32,000 nt of DNA from Crocosphaera sp. (lineage in GTDB: Bacteria; Cyanobacteriota; Cyanobacteriia; Cyanobacteriales; Microcystaceae), in assembly GCA_030065205.1 (NCBI GenBank), contig JASJDN010000059.1:1-32000 (forward strand), in the 5' to 3' direction. Position numbers and translations under genes: made by a program. How positions within the stretch are numbered: position 1 is the first letter of the stretch; each line of letters opens with the position of its first letter. This document shows positions 17,473 through 25,834 of the stretch, one piece after another. The notes below the pieces were generated by a model that worked only from the letters and a program-made list of their open reading frames with translations, was not told the DNA's origin and searched no databases.

Positions 17473-17501
17473 TTTACATCTAGGATGTTTCGCTATATAC
17501 T
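17473..17501 (+). promoter_or_regulatory. Sigma70-type promoter of tnpB
   Basis: TTTACA (17473-17478), a 17-nt spacer and TATACT (17496-17501) each differ by one base from consensus. It lies inside the element, right after the left hairpin, and would start transcription about 20 nt before the tnpB ATG at 17528. Confidence 0.6.
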
Positions 17502-17527
17502 AAAAATACTGTGAAATATCCTCAAAT

Positions 17528-18772
17528 ATGTACGCCACTCAAAAAAATCAACTTAGACGACTTAGCCAGCAGGAGTTTAACGCCCTGACTGTTTTGTGTC
17601 GTTTGAGCAAAAACCTTTTTAATGTGGCACTGTACGAATGTAGGCAGCATTTCTTTGCTGAAAGAAAACGCTTGACCTACGAATCTAACTACCATATTTG
17701 CAAGTCTAACGAAAATTATCGGATGCTCAATACCGATATTGCTCAACAGACTATGAAGGTAGTAGATAGAAGTATGAGGTCTTTCCTGGGTTTGCTTAAG
17801 GCTATTAGCATAGGACGCTATGACCAAAAGCCACAACTGCCTAAATACTTGGCAAAAGACGGATATTTCCCTTTGATTATTCCGAGAATAAAAGTCAAGG
17901 ATGGGGTCTTTAAAATTCCCATGTCTCAACAGTTTAAAAAGGAATATGGTGAAGTTGAAATCCAACTCCCAGAAAGACTTAATGACAAGAAAATTAAGGA
18001 GGTACGAATACATCCAAAATATTCGGCTCGATGGTTTGAAATCGAGTATATTTATGAGGATGAAAAAATAGAGACATCGGTTACTCCTGATAAAGCAATG
18101 GCTATTGATTTGGGGGTTGATAACTTGGCTGCTTGTTTTGACACTGAAGGGCATCAATTTTTGATTGATGGAAAAAGACTTAAAAGCATTAACCAGTGGT
18201 ATAACAAGCGTAATGCCGAACTGCAATCCTTTAAAGACAAGCAAGGTATTAAAGGCTTTACTAATCAACAGGCTAGACTTTACCAATGGCGTAATGATCG
18301 TGTTCGAGATTATTTGAATAAAACGACTCGAATAATAATTAACCATTGCTTGACTTATCAAATTGGAAAGCTCGTAATTGGGTATAACCCTGGCATCAAA
18401 CAAGAGATTAATATTGGACGTTCTAATAATCAGAACTTTGTTCAAATCCCTTTCTGGCAACTGAGGCAAAAGCTTAAAGCTTTATGTTCTCGATACGGAA
18501 TTGAGTATTTTGAACAAGAAGAGTCTTATTCGTCTAAGGCTAGTTTTTACGACCAAGATGAAATCCCTATTTACAATGCCGATAACCCCAGTCAACATAA
18601 ATTTTCTGGTAAAAGAATTAAACGGGGTTTGTATCGGACAAGGAATAAGTATTTGGTTTCTAGCGATATTAATGGAAGTGCAAACATTTTGGTAAAAAGT
18701 AAACACAGACTCAATTTTGAGCGAGTGTCTAGTGGGTTTTTGGCTAACCCTTTAAGGATTTTTATCTCTTAA
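17528..18772 (+). CDS. tnpB: TnpB (IS605 OrfB), RNA-guided nuclease of the Cas12 lineage
   Basis: A 414-residue protein with RuvC-like motifs: Asp194 in MAIDLGVDN (RuvC-I), LVIGYNPGIKQE (282-293, RuvC-II region) and Asp380 in SSDINGSANI (RuvC-III). The usual Glu-Asp of RuvC-II is replaced by Gly-Tyr/Asn, so the acidic residue may come from Glu293 or from the EESYSSKASF block (331-340). The CxxC zinc-ribbon pairs typical between RuvC-II and -III are absent, yet FSGKRIKRGLYR is the conserved text of this subgroup. TnpB proteins cut DNA next to a short target motif with a guide RNA made from the right end, helping the element persist. The frame is complete, with its own promoter, so it may be active. 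An opposing frame over most of it is only a shadow. Confidence 0.92.
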   Translation: MYATQKNQLRRLSQQEFNALTVLCRLSKNLFNVALYECRQHFFAERKRLTYESNYHICKSNENYRMLNTDIAQQTMKVVDRSMRSFLGLLKAISIGRYDQKPQLPKYLAKDGYFPLIIPRIKVKDGVFKIPMSQQFKKEYGEVEIQLPERLNDKKIKEVRIHPKYSARWFEIEYIYEDEKIETSVTPDKAMAIDLGVDNLAACFDTEGHQFLIDGKRLKSINQWYNKRNAELQSFKDKQGIKGFTNQQARLYQWRNDRVRDYLNKTTRIIINHCLTYQIGKLVIGYNPGIKQEINIGRSNNQNFVQIPFWQLRQKLKALCSRYGIEYFEQEESYSSKASFYDQDEIPIYNADNPSQHKFSGKRIKRGLYRTRNKYLVSSDINGSANILVKSKHRLNFERVSSGFLANPLRIFIS

Positions 18773-18776
18773 GAAT

Positions 18777-18797
18777 CCACTCGCCTTTAGGCAGTGG
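18777..18797 (+). other. Right-end hairpin of the IS605-type element (likely omega-RNA 3' region)
   Basis: CCACT-C-GCCT (18777-18786) pairs with AGGC-AGTGG (18789-18797) around TT, with one bulged C. It starts 4 nt after the tnpB stop and is followed by AGTGTCAAC, a common right boundary. TnpB guide RNAs are made from this region in studied systems; here that is inferred. Confidence 0.6.
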
Positions 18798-18894
18798 AGT
18801 GTCAACATCACTGATTGCAGACTGAATATGAAAATAGGTTAATTTGTAATTTTCTTTAACCTGTAAATCCAAGATTAACCCGTAATAAAGATAA

Positions 18895-18920
18895 GTCCTC
18901 AAGGGGGCAACCTTGGGGAC
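18895..18920 (+). other. 10-bp hairpin in the leader of the small coiled-coil gene
   Basis: GTCCTCAAGG pairs with CCTTGGGGAC (one T-G) around GGGCAA. It lies 36 nt before the ATG at 18957 and has no U-run on either side, so a role in the mRNA leader is as likely as termination. Confidence 0.4.
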
Positions 18921-18956
18921 ATCAACACAATACATTACTATATAGGAGTTTAACTC

Positions 18957-19268
18957 ATGAATGAACCGTCTACCGTTACTTATCCCACCGCAGAAATTCT
19001 CAAACGCATTGAGGATAAGATGGACAGCAACCAAAAAGAGACGAATGAGAAATTTAAAGACCTATCCCAAAAGATCGATAAGCAATCAGAAAAAATAGGG
19101 AGTATTGAGGTAGAACTAACGGAAGTTAAAACAGAACTCAAAGGAATGAATAAACGGTTAGACTCCCAAGAGTTTATCAATCGTTCCGTTGCTATTGGGG
19201 TAATTGTCGCTTTAACCAGTGGAGCGATCAAGTTATTTTTTCCTAACTTTCCTAACCTACCCCATTAA
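18957..19268 (+). CDS. Small coiled-coil protein with C-terminal membrane anchor
   Basis: A 103-residue protein with an AGGAG ribosome binding site at 18944-18948. Residues 12-72 are a long charged heptad-type helix (IEDKMDSNQKETNEKFKDLS, then KIDKQSEKIGSIEVELTEVK), followed by a hydrophobic segment (about 77-95) and a short Pro/Asn tail. This tail-anchored coiled-coil layout is frequent in small cyanobacterial hypothetical proteins; no function is known. It may form oligomers at the membrane. It stands alone between the IS605-type element and a kinase-type remnant. Good start site and biased composition make it a probable real gene. Confidence 0.7.
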   Translation: MNEPSTVTYPTAEILKRIEDKMDSNQKETNEKFKDLSQKIDKQSEKIGSIEVELTEVKTELKGMNKRLDSQEFINRSVAIGVIVALTSGAIKLFFPNFPNLPH

Positions 19269-19460
19269 TTATTCTGGGTTTAATTGTATTAAATCTCTAC
19301 AAAATTTTAACGTAGGGAACCAATATTGTAGGGGCTTAATAATATTAAGCCTCCTAAAGAGTTTTCTGGTTTGATATAAATTTTCTCCACATCCATGACA
19401 ATTTCTATTAGTATCAGGATTTTCTGGGGTATAGCAATCAGGGTTAAGACAGTAAAGCAT
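19269..19460 (-). pseudogene. N-terminal zinc-ribbon stub, likely from a Ser/Thr kinase gene
   Basis: From the ATG at 19460 the minus strand reads MLYCLNPDCYTPENPDTNRN, then CHGCGENL, a four-Cys ribbon. This N-terminus (YCLNP.C..PENP....FC..CG..L) is characteristic of cyanobacterial Hanks-type kinases and some related signalling proteins, where the kinase domain follows at once. Here it is followed by only about 35 residues (FRRLNIIKPLQYWFPTLKFC) in place of the glycine loop, and then a stop. I read it as the stump of a deleted gene; a genuine short ribbon protein is possible. Confidence 0.55.
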
Positions 19461-19595
19461 AATTAACAATTAATAATTGAGAGTTAAAAACATTGATAAC
19501 TGATACTTCGACATAACTAAGTACAAGTGACTGATAAGTGTTATTTTTGTTATAACCAATAAGACGTAGTGTTGTGATCAAGGGGGACAACCAGG

Positions 19596-19910
19596 ATGAC
19601 AGGACAAGAACTACACGAATTATTATACAGTAAATGGGGAAGATCCTACGATATACAGCTAAGAAAGGTCAAAGGTAAGATTTTTTGTCAGGTAATGTGG
19701 AAATATCTTGAACAAGCATCCTTTCCCATGACAGAACAGCAATATTTTGAACATTTGAATGCGATCGCAAATTATCTAACCGCTTGGGGGAGTCAACAAC
19801 AAATTATGAACTATTTGGAAACCACAAAAGAACGACCTCGTCTGGGAAAAGCAGTAAGTATTCCCTTAGACTTAGGGGAGAAAAGTTCCGAATGGATTTT
19901 AGACGATTAA
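19596..19910 (+). CDS. DUF3067 family protein
   Basis: A 104-residue protein of a family restricted to cyanobacteria and chloroplasts. MTGQELHELLYSKWGRSYDI followed by QLRKVKGKIFCQVMWKYLEQ, and later LTAWG...QIMNYLETTKERPRLGKAVSIPL are the conserved blocks. No transmembrane or signal segment. Function unproven; conservation in photosynthetic lineages suggests a plastid-type role. A HIP1 site lies in the middle. It begins a plus-strand run of cyanobacterial core genes. Confidence 0.9.
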   Translation: MTGQELHELLYSKWGRSYDIQLRKVKGKIFCQVMWKYLEQASFPMTEQQYFEHLNAIANYLTAWGSQQQIMNYLETTKERPRLGKAVSIPLDLGEKSSEWILDD

Positions 19911-19953
19911 TGTTGTAGTATCTTAAAAAAAATAAATTAGATTACCTAGTTTT

Positions 19954-20757
19954 ATGGAAGTTTTTACCATTTTTTTATCGAGTTTAATTACCATTATTTC
20001 CCCTTTAGGAGTTGTGGTTGATACGGTGTTAGCTGAACAGTTGCGATCGCAAGTTTCCAGTGTAGAAGAGTTAGCGGTTCGGGTGGATAATACCCCCAGT
20101 TATCAACCCATTGCAGGGAAAATTGATCGCATTCGTATTGCTAGTCGAGGCATAGAAATTATTGATAATTTAAGAATAGATACCTTTGACTTAGAAACCG
20201 ATCCCATTGATATTGATATTAATAAAGTTCAAAATTTAGCCGGTCTTAAAAGTATCCAATCTTCTTTAAATAAACCCTTTCAAGGGGCGTTTCGTTTCGT
20301 TATTAAAGAAGATGATCTCAATTATGCCCTAGAAGCTTATAGTATTCGAGAACAATTACAAGGGTTAGTCGATACTATTTTACCCCCAGAAGCCCCCAGT
20401 TTTAAAATATTAAAATTACAAATTAATTTTATGGCAGAAAATAGTCTCGCCCTTGAGATAGAATTAGAACAGGAATCAGAAGACGGAGAACCTCCTACAC
20501 AATTAAATATTGCTGCTGAAGTTGGTTTTGAAATACAACAAGGAAAAACCATTAAATTAACGGATCTCAGTGCCATTATTAATGATCGCAAATTATCTTC
20601 AAGATTTGCCAATATATTAGTAGCAGGAATTAGTGAAAGACTAAGCTTAGATATTTTTGCTGATCAAGGATTTTTAGTGCGAATTTTACAGTTAAATCTT
20701 AACGACGAAACCTTAGATATGGCTGCCTTTTTCCGCTTGAGTCCCTCGGAAGAATGA
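19954..20757 (+). CDS. DUF2993 (LmeA-like) protein
   Basis: A 267-residue protein with a short hydrophobic N-terminus (about 3-22), then a beta-rich domain of the DUF2993 family. Recognisable text includes VEELAVRVDNTPSYQPIAGK followed by IDRIRIASRGIEIIDNLRID and later PFQGAFRFVIKEDDLNYALE. In actinobacteria the related LmeA binds phospholipid or mannosylated lipid in the cell envelope; cyanobacterial members are assumed to bind lipids too (inference). It follows the DUF3067 gene by 43 nt and probably shares its transcript. Confidence 0.85.
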   Translation: MEVFTIFLSSLITIISPLGVVVDTVLAEQLRSQVSSVEELAVRVDNTPSYQPIAGKIDRIRIASRGIEIIDNLRIDTFDLETDPIDIDINKVQNLAGLKSIQSSLNKPFQGAFRFVIKEDDLNYALEAYSIREQLQGLVDTILPPEAPSFKILKLQINFMAENSLALEIELEQESEDGEPPTQLNIAAEVGFEIQQGKTIKLTDLSAIINDRKLSSRFANILVAGISERLSLDIFADQGFLVRILQLNLNDETLDMAAFFRLSPSEE

Positions 20758-20834
20758 TTAAGAAACTGTCCAACCAGGAACCGTTATGTACGCTAGAATC
20801 GTCGTAAAGAATAAAAAAATAAGAGGAAAATAAT

Positions 20835-21440
20835 ATGCAAGATAATAATCGTCAAAATCGTTCCTCTATTGGCTTTATTGCTGGAATTATCGCAGCAATG
20901 GTAACCACGGGAACCGTAGCGACTTGGTGGGGTATCCATAACTTAACAAATTCTCCTAATCCCGTCACCCCAAACCCCACCGAAAGTCCAGTTAGTCAAC
21001 CGTCTGACACGGAACAACGGGGACAAGTGTATTGGTTGAATACGACCGGCGATCGCTTAAAATTAGAAGAGAGTCCCCTAAGTCTACAAAAGTCTCTAAC
21101 AGACCAAGAAGTGTTAGAAACAGCGGTTAAAAGTCTCTTCTCCGGTCCTAAAAATGGTGAAAATGACACCACTATCCCCCCAGAAACCAAGCTACTCAGC
21201 CTAAAATTAGACAAGCAGGGGGTTCACCTTAATCTCTCATCCGAATTTACCACAGGAGGCGGTAGTGCATCTATGATGGGACGTTTAGCCCAACTATTGT
21301 ACACTGCTACCAGTTTAGATCCCAATGCTAAAGTATGGTTATCCATTGACGGAGAACCCTTAGAATTATTAGGGGGAGAAGGGTTAATGATAGAACAACC
21401 GATGACCCGTCAGTGGTTTGATGAGAATTTTGAATTATAA
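20835..21440 (+). CDS. Membrane-anchored GerMN domain protein
   Basis: A 201-residue protein with an N-terminal membrane segment (about 14-33), a Pro/Thr/Ser-rich linker (NPVTPNPTESPVSQPSD) and a GerMN domain from about residue 65: VYWLNTTGDRLKLEESPLSL, then VLETAVKSLFSGP, TKLLSLKLDKQGVHLNLSSEF and AQLLYTATSLDPNAKVWLSI. The domain is named for spore germination protein GerM but is widespread in cyanobacteria as a periplasmic domain, probably binding the envelope or peptidoglycan. Ribosome binding site AGAGGA lies 9 nt upstream of the ATG. Confidence 0.85.
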   Translation: MQDNNRQNRSSIGFIAGIIAAMVTTGTVATWWGIHNLTNSPNPVTPNPTESPVSQPSDTEQRGQVYWLNTTGDRLKLEESPLSLQKSLTDQEVLETAVKSLFSGPKNGENDTTIPPETKLLSLKLDKQGVHLNLSSEFTTGGGSASMMGRLAQLLYTATSLDPNAKVWLSIDGEPLELLGGEGLMIEQPMTRQWFDENFEL

Positions 21441-21497
21441 ACGTAACTTAATCGAATCTTTTGTTAGAATCCAAGTGATTCATTTATTTGGGTTTTA

Positions 21498-22061
21498 ATG
21501 CTGTCTAAAACAGTTATGATTATGTCATTAAATCGTTTATTTCGTGGTGTAGGACTTTTCCCCGTTTCTTTAGGTTTATTACTGTTTACAACTCCTGTAA
21601 AAGCAGCCGGAGACTGGAACCAGTATAGTGTCTGCGTGACGCAACTGCAAAAGTTTGACGTATTAGGAGAAGATGCAGCTATTGCTTGTTCTGATGCGCT
21701 GATTCCCAAAGAATTGTCAGAATGCGTCAGCATGATCGGAAATGCAACCCCTATTAAGGGAAATGACTCTGTAAAAGCCTGTTTTCAAGTCAGAAGACCG
21801 ATAGATTTAGGAAACTGTGTTGCTGATATTTATAATGCTTTTCCGAGTTTAGCAGAAGTTGATCCAGAAACGGATACAGAAGAAATTAACTTATTAACGT
21901 TATTAAACTCTTGTCGTACCAGTTTACGGCCTGGTTTTTATTCTGAATGCGTCATTGCTGCGACGAAAGAAGTTGACGATATGACACCTATTAAAGCGAT
22001 GGATATTTGTCTATCAGCACAAGATTTTCCTCGCAGTTTGTTTCCTGCTTATAATGAATAA
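21498..22061 (+). CDS. Secreted protein with eight-Cys repeat pattern, unknown function
   Basis: A 187-residue protein. A hydrophobic signal segment (FRGVGLFPVSLGLLLFTTP) ends in VKA-A, a good signal peptidase I site. The mature part holds eight Cys in a repeating arrangement: C-x5-P-x4-C-V occurs as CSDALIPKELSECV, CFQVRRPIDLGNCV and CRTSLRPGFYSECV, with a final C.SAQDFPRS. The even number of Cys in an exported protein suggests disulfides. ATGs at 21498, 21516 and 21522 are possible; none has a strong ribosome binding site. I do not recognise a named domain. It looks like a cyanobacterial family protein. Confidence 0.75.
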   Translation: MLSKTVMIMSLNRLFRGVGLFPVSLGLLLFTTPVKAAGDWNQYSVCVTQLQKFDVLGEDAAIACSDALIPKELSECVSMIGNATPIKGNDSVKACFQVRRPIDLGNCVADIYNAFPSLAEVDPETDTEEINLLTLLNSCRTSLRPGFYSECVIAATKEVDDMTPIKAMDICLSAQDFPRSLFPAYNE

Positions 22062-22088
22062 TCATTGTAATCAAAATCAGAAATATAG

Positions 22089-22114
22089 TAGGGGTTAACG
22101 GTGGTTGACCCCTA
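22089..22114 (+). repeat. TAGGGGTTAAC palindrome before lnt (dispersed REP-like family)
   Basis: TAGGGGTTAAC (22089-22099) pairs with GTTGACCCCTA (22104-22114), one T-G, around GGTG. It shares its arms with the palindrome at 29084-29111. It may terminate transcription of the preceding gene, though only a short pyrimidine-rich TCTTTCT follows. Confidence 0.6.
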
Positions 22115-22142
22115 TCTTTCTATTAATTATTAATGACTAACC

Positions 22143-23711
22143 ATGAAATTTTTATTAACTGCTATCAGTGGTCTATTAATGGGCTTGACAACGGCTCCTT
22201 TTTCTGCTTTTTATTTCGCTTGGGTCACGTTAATTCCTTTATGGTTATTTACGGTAGCTGATAATAATAATTATCCTAAAAAAAAGTCACTTGTTATTAA
22301 TGAAAAAACGATTATTGCTTTTATTTGGGGATTTACTTATCATGGATTTGGTTTGTTTTGGATTACGGGTATTCATCCCATGACCTGGATGGGAGTTCCT
22401 TGGTTATTGAGTTTATTGATTGCTCTTTTTTGTTGGTTATTTATTACCATTTGGGGAGCAATATTAGTTACAGTTTGGTCAATTTTGTTTCGTTTATTTA
22501 CCAACAGTAATATTAGACGTAAATTCTGGCTAAAAAACAATTTTTTTACAGCAACTTCAAAGGTTATTTTTGGGGTCGCTGTCTGGTGTTTATTAGAGTT
22601 GATTTGGAATCAGGGGGCCTTGTGGTGGACTTCTTTATCTTATACCCAAAGTCCTAATAACCTAATCATTTTACAACTGACCAAATTATCAGGGTATTCC
22701 ACAGTTACTGCCGCTATTGTCGGTGTTAATGGCTTATTTGCTGAATCTATTTTAATTTATAACAAAAATAAAAAACAATTTTTATACTTGATTTTAACTA
22801 CATTGATGGGGATAATTGGATTGCACTTATGGGGACTCTATTTATATCAACAACCCTTAATTAATAATGGAGATAAGGCAATTAAAGTTGGGATTATTCA
22901 GGGGAATATTCCCAATACCATAAAACTCTATCCCGAAGGCTGGAGAAAAGCCATTGAAGGTTATACCAAAGGATACAACGAACTGAGTAATGAAAACGTT
23001 GACTTGATCATTACACCAGAAACAGCTTTACCCTTTGATTTAGATTATATCATCAAAAATAGTTCCTTTTATCGTGCTATTTTAGACAAAAAAGTGTCTG
23101 TCATTCTCGGTGCATTTGGTAGTCAAAATAGTAGTTATACTAATAGTCTATTTATGATTACAAACACAGGAAATATATTAAGTCGTTTTGATAAAGTAAA
23201 ATTGGTTCCTCTTGGTGAATATATTCCTTTTGAAGATATTTTAGGAAAAGTTATTGATAGATTATCTCCTCTAGATAGTCATTTGATTGCAGGAAAAACT
23301 GACCAAAAATTTGATACTCCTTTTGGTCAAGCAATTACAGGAATTTGCTATGAATCTGCATTTAGTGAACATTTTCGCCGTCAAGCAAATGCTGGTGGAA
23401 AGTTTATTATTACCGCTTCTAATAATGCCCATTATAGTCAAATTATGCCCGCACAACACCATGCACAAGATGTTATTCGTGCCGTCGAAACTGATAGATG
23501 GATGGCAAGAGCAACTAATACCGGTTATTCTGCTATCGTTAACCCAAAAGGGGAGACTTTATGGATATCAGATATCAATCGTTATCAATTACACCAAGGT
23601 ATAATTTATCCTCGAAATACTCAAACTTTGTATGTTAAATGGGGAGACTGGTTAACCATTACGTTAGGTATTGTTGCAGGGATATTATGGTTAATTAAGT
23701 TAATTCTATGA
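22143..23711 (+). CDS. lnt: Apolipoprotein N-acyltransferase
   Basis: A 522-residue inner-membrane enzyme that adds the third acyl chain to lipoproteins. Several hydrophobic helices fill residues 1-235. The C-terminal nitrilase-type domain carries the triad: Glu293 in IITPETALPF, Lys351 in RFDKVKLVPLGEYIP and Cys402 in TGICYESAF. LIAGK and ARATNTGYSAIVNPKGE are further family text. Full length. It matters for lipoproteins such as the BMP-type receptor encoded downstream. Overlap with a downstream frame at 23708 is a shadow. Confidence 0.93.
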   Translation: MKFLLTAISGLLMGLTTAPFSAFYFAWVTLIPLWLFTVADNNNYPKKKSLVINEKTIIAFIWGFTYHGFGLFWITGIHPMTWMGVPWLLSLLIALFCWLFITIWGAILVTVWSILFRLFTNSNIRRKFWLKNNFFTATSKVIFGVAVWCLLELIWNQGALWWTSLSYTQSPNNLIILQLTKLSGYSTVTAAIVGVNGLFAESILIYNKNKKQFLYLILTTLMGIIGLHLWGLYLYQQPLINNGDKAIKVGIIQGNIPNTIKLYPEGWRKAIEGYTKGYNELSNENVDLIITPETALPFDLDYIIKNSSFYRAILDKKVSVILGAFGSQNSSYTNSLFMITNTGNILSRFDKVKLVPLGEYIPFEDILGKVIDRLSPLDSHLIAGKTDQKFDTPFGQAITGICYESAFSEHFRRQANAGGKFIITASNNAHYSQIMPAQHHAQDVIRAVETDRWMARATNTGYSAIVNPKGETLWISDINRYQLHQGIIYPRNTQTLYVKWGDWLTITLGIVAGILWLIKLIL

Positions 23712-23768
23712 TAATAAATTGCTCAACATTGGGAATACTAAAGATGAGTGTACCAATTATTATCAATT

Positions 23769-24884
23769 ATGAAACTAAAACTAATTGCTTGGGGTTTAGG
23801 TATTACAACGGTTACCACTGCGGGTTTAATCGGACTGATTTCTCTGGTAAACTTACCCTATCCTATGATACGTCGTCCCGTGTCAAAAATTGCTCCATTG
23901 TTATTATTACCCAGTTATATTAAGATGGATCATCATTATCGAGAAGCCATCACCCATGTTGAACAAGCAGATCAACTCATTCATCATGTTTCTAGTTTTG
24001 ATGATATCAAATTAGGAGAAGAAAAGGTTAAACTAGCACAAGAAAATTTAGATGAATTACCGGTTTGGTTTATTGGTTATGAACCCAAAAGATACTGTGA
24101 AATGTTTAGTTGTAGTTGGCAGTTTACCATTGATGAATTTGAAGCAGCTAGAAAGAAAATAGGACGAATGGAAGCGATTATTTTTCAACAAACCAATGCT
24201 TTTAATACTTATCAAGAAGTAGAAAAAAATTTACAACAAGCGAAACAAAACTATCAACAAGCAACCAAAAGGAAACAAAAGCAGACAATTATAACAACTT
24301 GGCAGCAATCTTTAAATAAATTACAGCAACTACCTCCTCAAACTTTTGCAGCTACTTTAGTTAGTTCAAAGTTAGATAGTTATCAAAAAGACTTTCAGTC
24401 TGTTACAGGAACTATCATAGAAAAAGAAAAAACATATACCATGATTACCGCAGCTAAAAACTTTGCCGTATCAGCTACAAAGTTATGTGAAAATCCTCCT
24501 CATTCTGGTAATAAATGGCAAGAATGTCAACAACTTTGGCAAAAAGCGATTAGTCGCTTAGAAACCATTTCTCAAGAGGATTTAGGTTATCTGGAAACTC
24601 AAGCCTTATTAGCAGAATATGAAACAAACTCTAGTATAATTAAACTTCGTAGTAAAGCCGAAAAAGAGTCAGTAGAAGCCTTAGATATGGCAAAAAAAGA
24701 TATTCAAAATATTCAAGAACAATTTGCTAATGGGGTCAACTCTGATCAAAAGAAACTCTTTATCAGTAAAATGCAAGGAAATATTCAACAATTAGAAAAA
24801 GTACAAACAGGAACCACTGCTTATGAAGAAGCACAAAAATTATTGCAATTTGCTCAAGCTAAAATACAAGAAGTGACAAAGTAA
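23769..24884 (+). CDS. Coiled-coil membrane protein, cyanobacterial, unknown function
   Basis: A 371-residue protein from the ATG at 23769 (MKLKLIAWGLGITTVTTAGL); an in-frame ATG 21 nt upstream is less likely because it lacks the basic-hydrophobic start. One N-terminal membrane helix (about 4-24) is followed by a short segment, VSKIAPLLLLPSYIKMDHHY, and long alpha-helical stretches with heptad-like Leu/Gln spacing (VEKNLQQAKQNYQQATKRKQ), plus an interior CEMFSCSWQF. Repeated helical pairs suggest a TPR-like or spectrin-like fold. It should sit in the membrane with the bulk on the periplasmic or lumenal side (orientation not certain). No named domain is recognised. It lies between lnt and mazG. 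Confidence 0.75.
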   Translation: MKLKLIAWGLGITTVTTAGLIGLISLVNLPYPMIRRPVSKIAPLLLLPSYIKMDHHYREAITHVEQADQLIHHVSSFDDIKLGEEKVKLAQENLDELPVWFIGYEPKRYCEMFSCSWQFTIDEFEAARKKIGRMEAIIFQQTNAFNTYQEVEKNLQQAKQNYQQATKRKQKQTIITTWQQSLNKLQQLPPQTFAATLVSSKLDSYQKDFQSVTGTIIEKEKTYTMITAAKNFAVSATKLCENPPHSGNKWQECQQLWQKAISRLETISQEDLGYLETQALLAEYETNSSIIKLRSKAEKESVEALDMAKKDIQNIQEQFANGVNSDQKKLFISKMQGNIQQLEKVQTGTTAYEEAQKLLQFAQAKIQEVTK

Positions 24885-24965
24885 ATTAAAAAGATTGACT
24901 GATAATAATTGAAAAAAATGCCAATTTAGTTAATAATAGATAATTAAGTTTTATCCTTACTATCT

Positions 24966-25799
24966 ATGTCTAGTTCTCAAACGAGTCCAACCCAAACTTA
25001 TCACGCTATATTAGAGGCATTAAACCATCTGATCAATGTGGTAGCAAAACTGCGATCGCCTGATGGGGGATGTCCTTGGGATCTCGCTCAAACCCCTCAA
25101 ACTTTGATACCCTACGTGATAGAAGAAGCTTACGAAGTCGTTCATGCTATTAAAAGTGAGGATCAAGAAGCTATTGTAGAAGAATTAGGAGACTTATTAT
25201 TACAGGTGGTATTACAAGCACAAATAGCTCAAGATTACGGTTATTTTAGCTTACAAGAAGTAGCCGAAGGCATCACAAAAAAATTAATTCGTCGTCACCC
25301 CCATGTGTTTAGCGATGTAACCGTTAAAAATAGCGAAGAAGTTCGTCAAAATTGGGATAAAATTAAAGCAGAAGAAAAAGGAGAAAACCCAGAGATAGCT
25401 CAATTATTGAGTCGAAAATTAGACCGTTATCATCGTACCTTACCCCCATTAATGGCCAGTAGCAAAATATCAGTTAAAGCAGCAAAAGCAGGTTTTGAAT
25501 GGGAAAATGTCAATGGAGTTTGGGAGAAATTTTCTGAGGAATTAACCGAGTTTAAAGAAGCATTAGAAAGCGATAATAAAACCCATCAACAATCAGAACT
25601 AGGGGATTTATTGTTTACCATTATTAATATAGCTCGATGGTACGATTTAGATGTCTCACAAGCTTTATCAGGAACCAATGAAAGATTTATTCAACGGCTG
25701 TCTAAAATGGAAAAATTTGCAGATCAACCTTTGACTGATTATTCTTTAGATGAGTTAGAAAAACTATGGCAAAAAGCAAAAAAACAACTAAATCAATAA
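24966..25799 (+). CDS. mazG: Nucleoside triphosphate pyrophosphohydrolase MazG
   Basis: A 277-residue all-alpha NTP pyrophosphatase that hydrolyses (d)NTPs to monophosphates, including non-canonical nucleotides. The opening LRSPDGGCPWDLAQTPQTL is diagnostic; the metal-binding helices are EEAYEVVHAI (Glu53, Glu54, Glu57) and EELGDLLLQVVLQAQIA (72-88). A second, more divergent MazG half (KAGFEWENVNGVWEKFSEEL, then SELGDLLFTIINIARWYDLD) makes up the C-terminus, as in the two-domain bacterial enzymes. Start is the ATG at 24966. HIP1 lies in Lys-Leu-Arg-Ser-Pro. Confidence 0.94.
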   Translation: MSSSQTSPTQTYHAILEALNHLINVVAKLRSPDGGCPWDLAQTPQTLIPYVIEEAYEVVHAIKSEDQEAIVEELGDLLLQVVLQAQIAQDYGYFSLQEVAEGITKKLIRRHPHVFSDVTVKNSEEVRQNWDKIKAEEKGENPEIAQLLSRKLDRYHRTLPPLMASSKISVKAAKAGFEWENVNGVWEKFSEELTEFKEALESDNKTHQQSELGDLLFTIINIARWYDLDVSQALSGTNERFIQRLSKMEKFADQPLTDYSLDELEKLWQKAKKQLNQ

Positions 25800-25834
25800 T
25801 AATAATTAAGTCAACAAAATATTAACTTAAAAGA

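Larger units (their letters stand above)
17405..18803 (+). mobile_element. IS200/IS605-family element with tnpB only
   Basis: The unit comprises a structured left end (17405-17471), a promoter (17473-17501), a tnpB gene (17528-18772) and a right-end hairpin (18777-18797) followed by GAGTGTCAAC. There is no tnpA (Y1 transposase), so it is an IS1341-type element needing a helper in trans. Ends are approximate: such elements lack terminal inverted repeats and make no target duplication, so exact borders need an empty site for comparison. Confidence 0.7.

Noticed and set aside
17522-18469. 315-residue open frame on the minus strand opposite tnpB
   Set aside because: Long, but antisense to a well-conserved TnpB with clear motifs; composition is that of a mirror frame.
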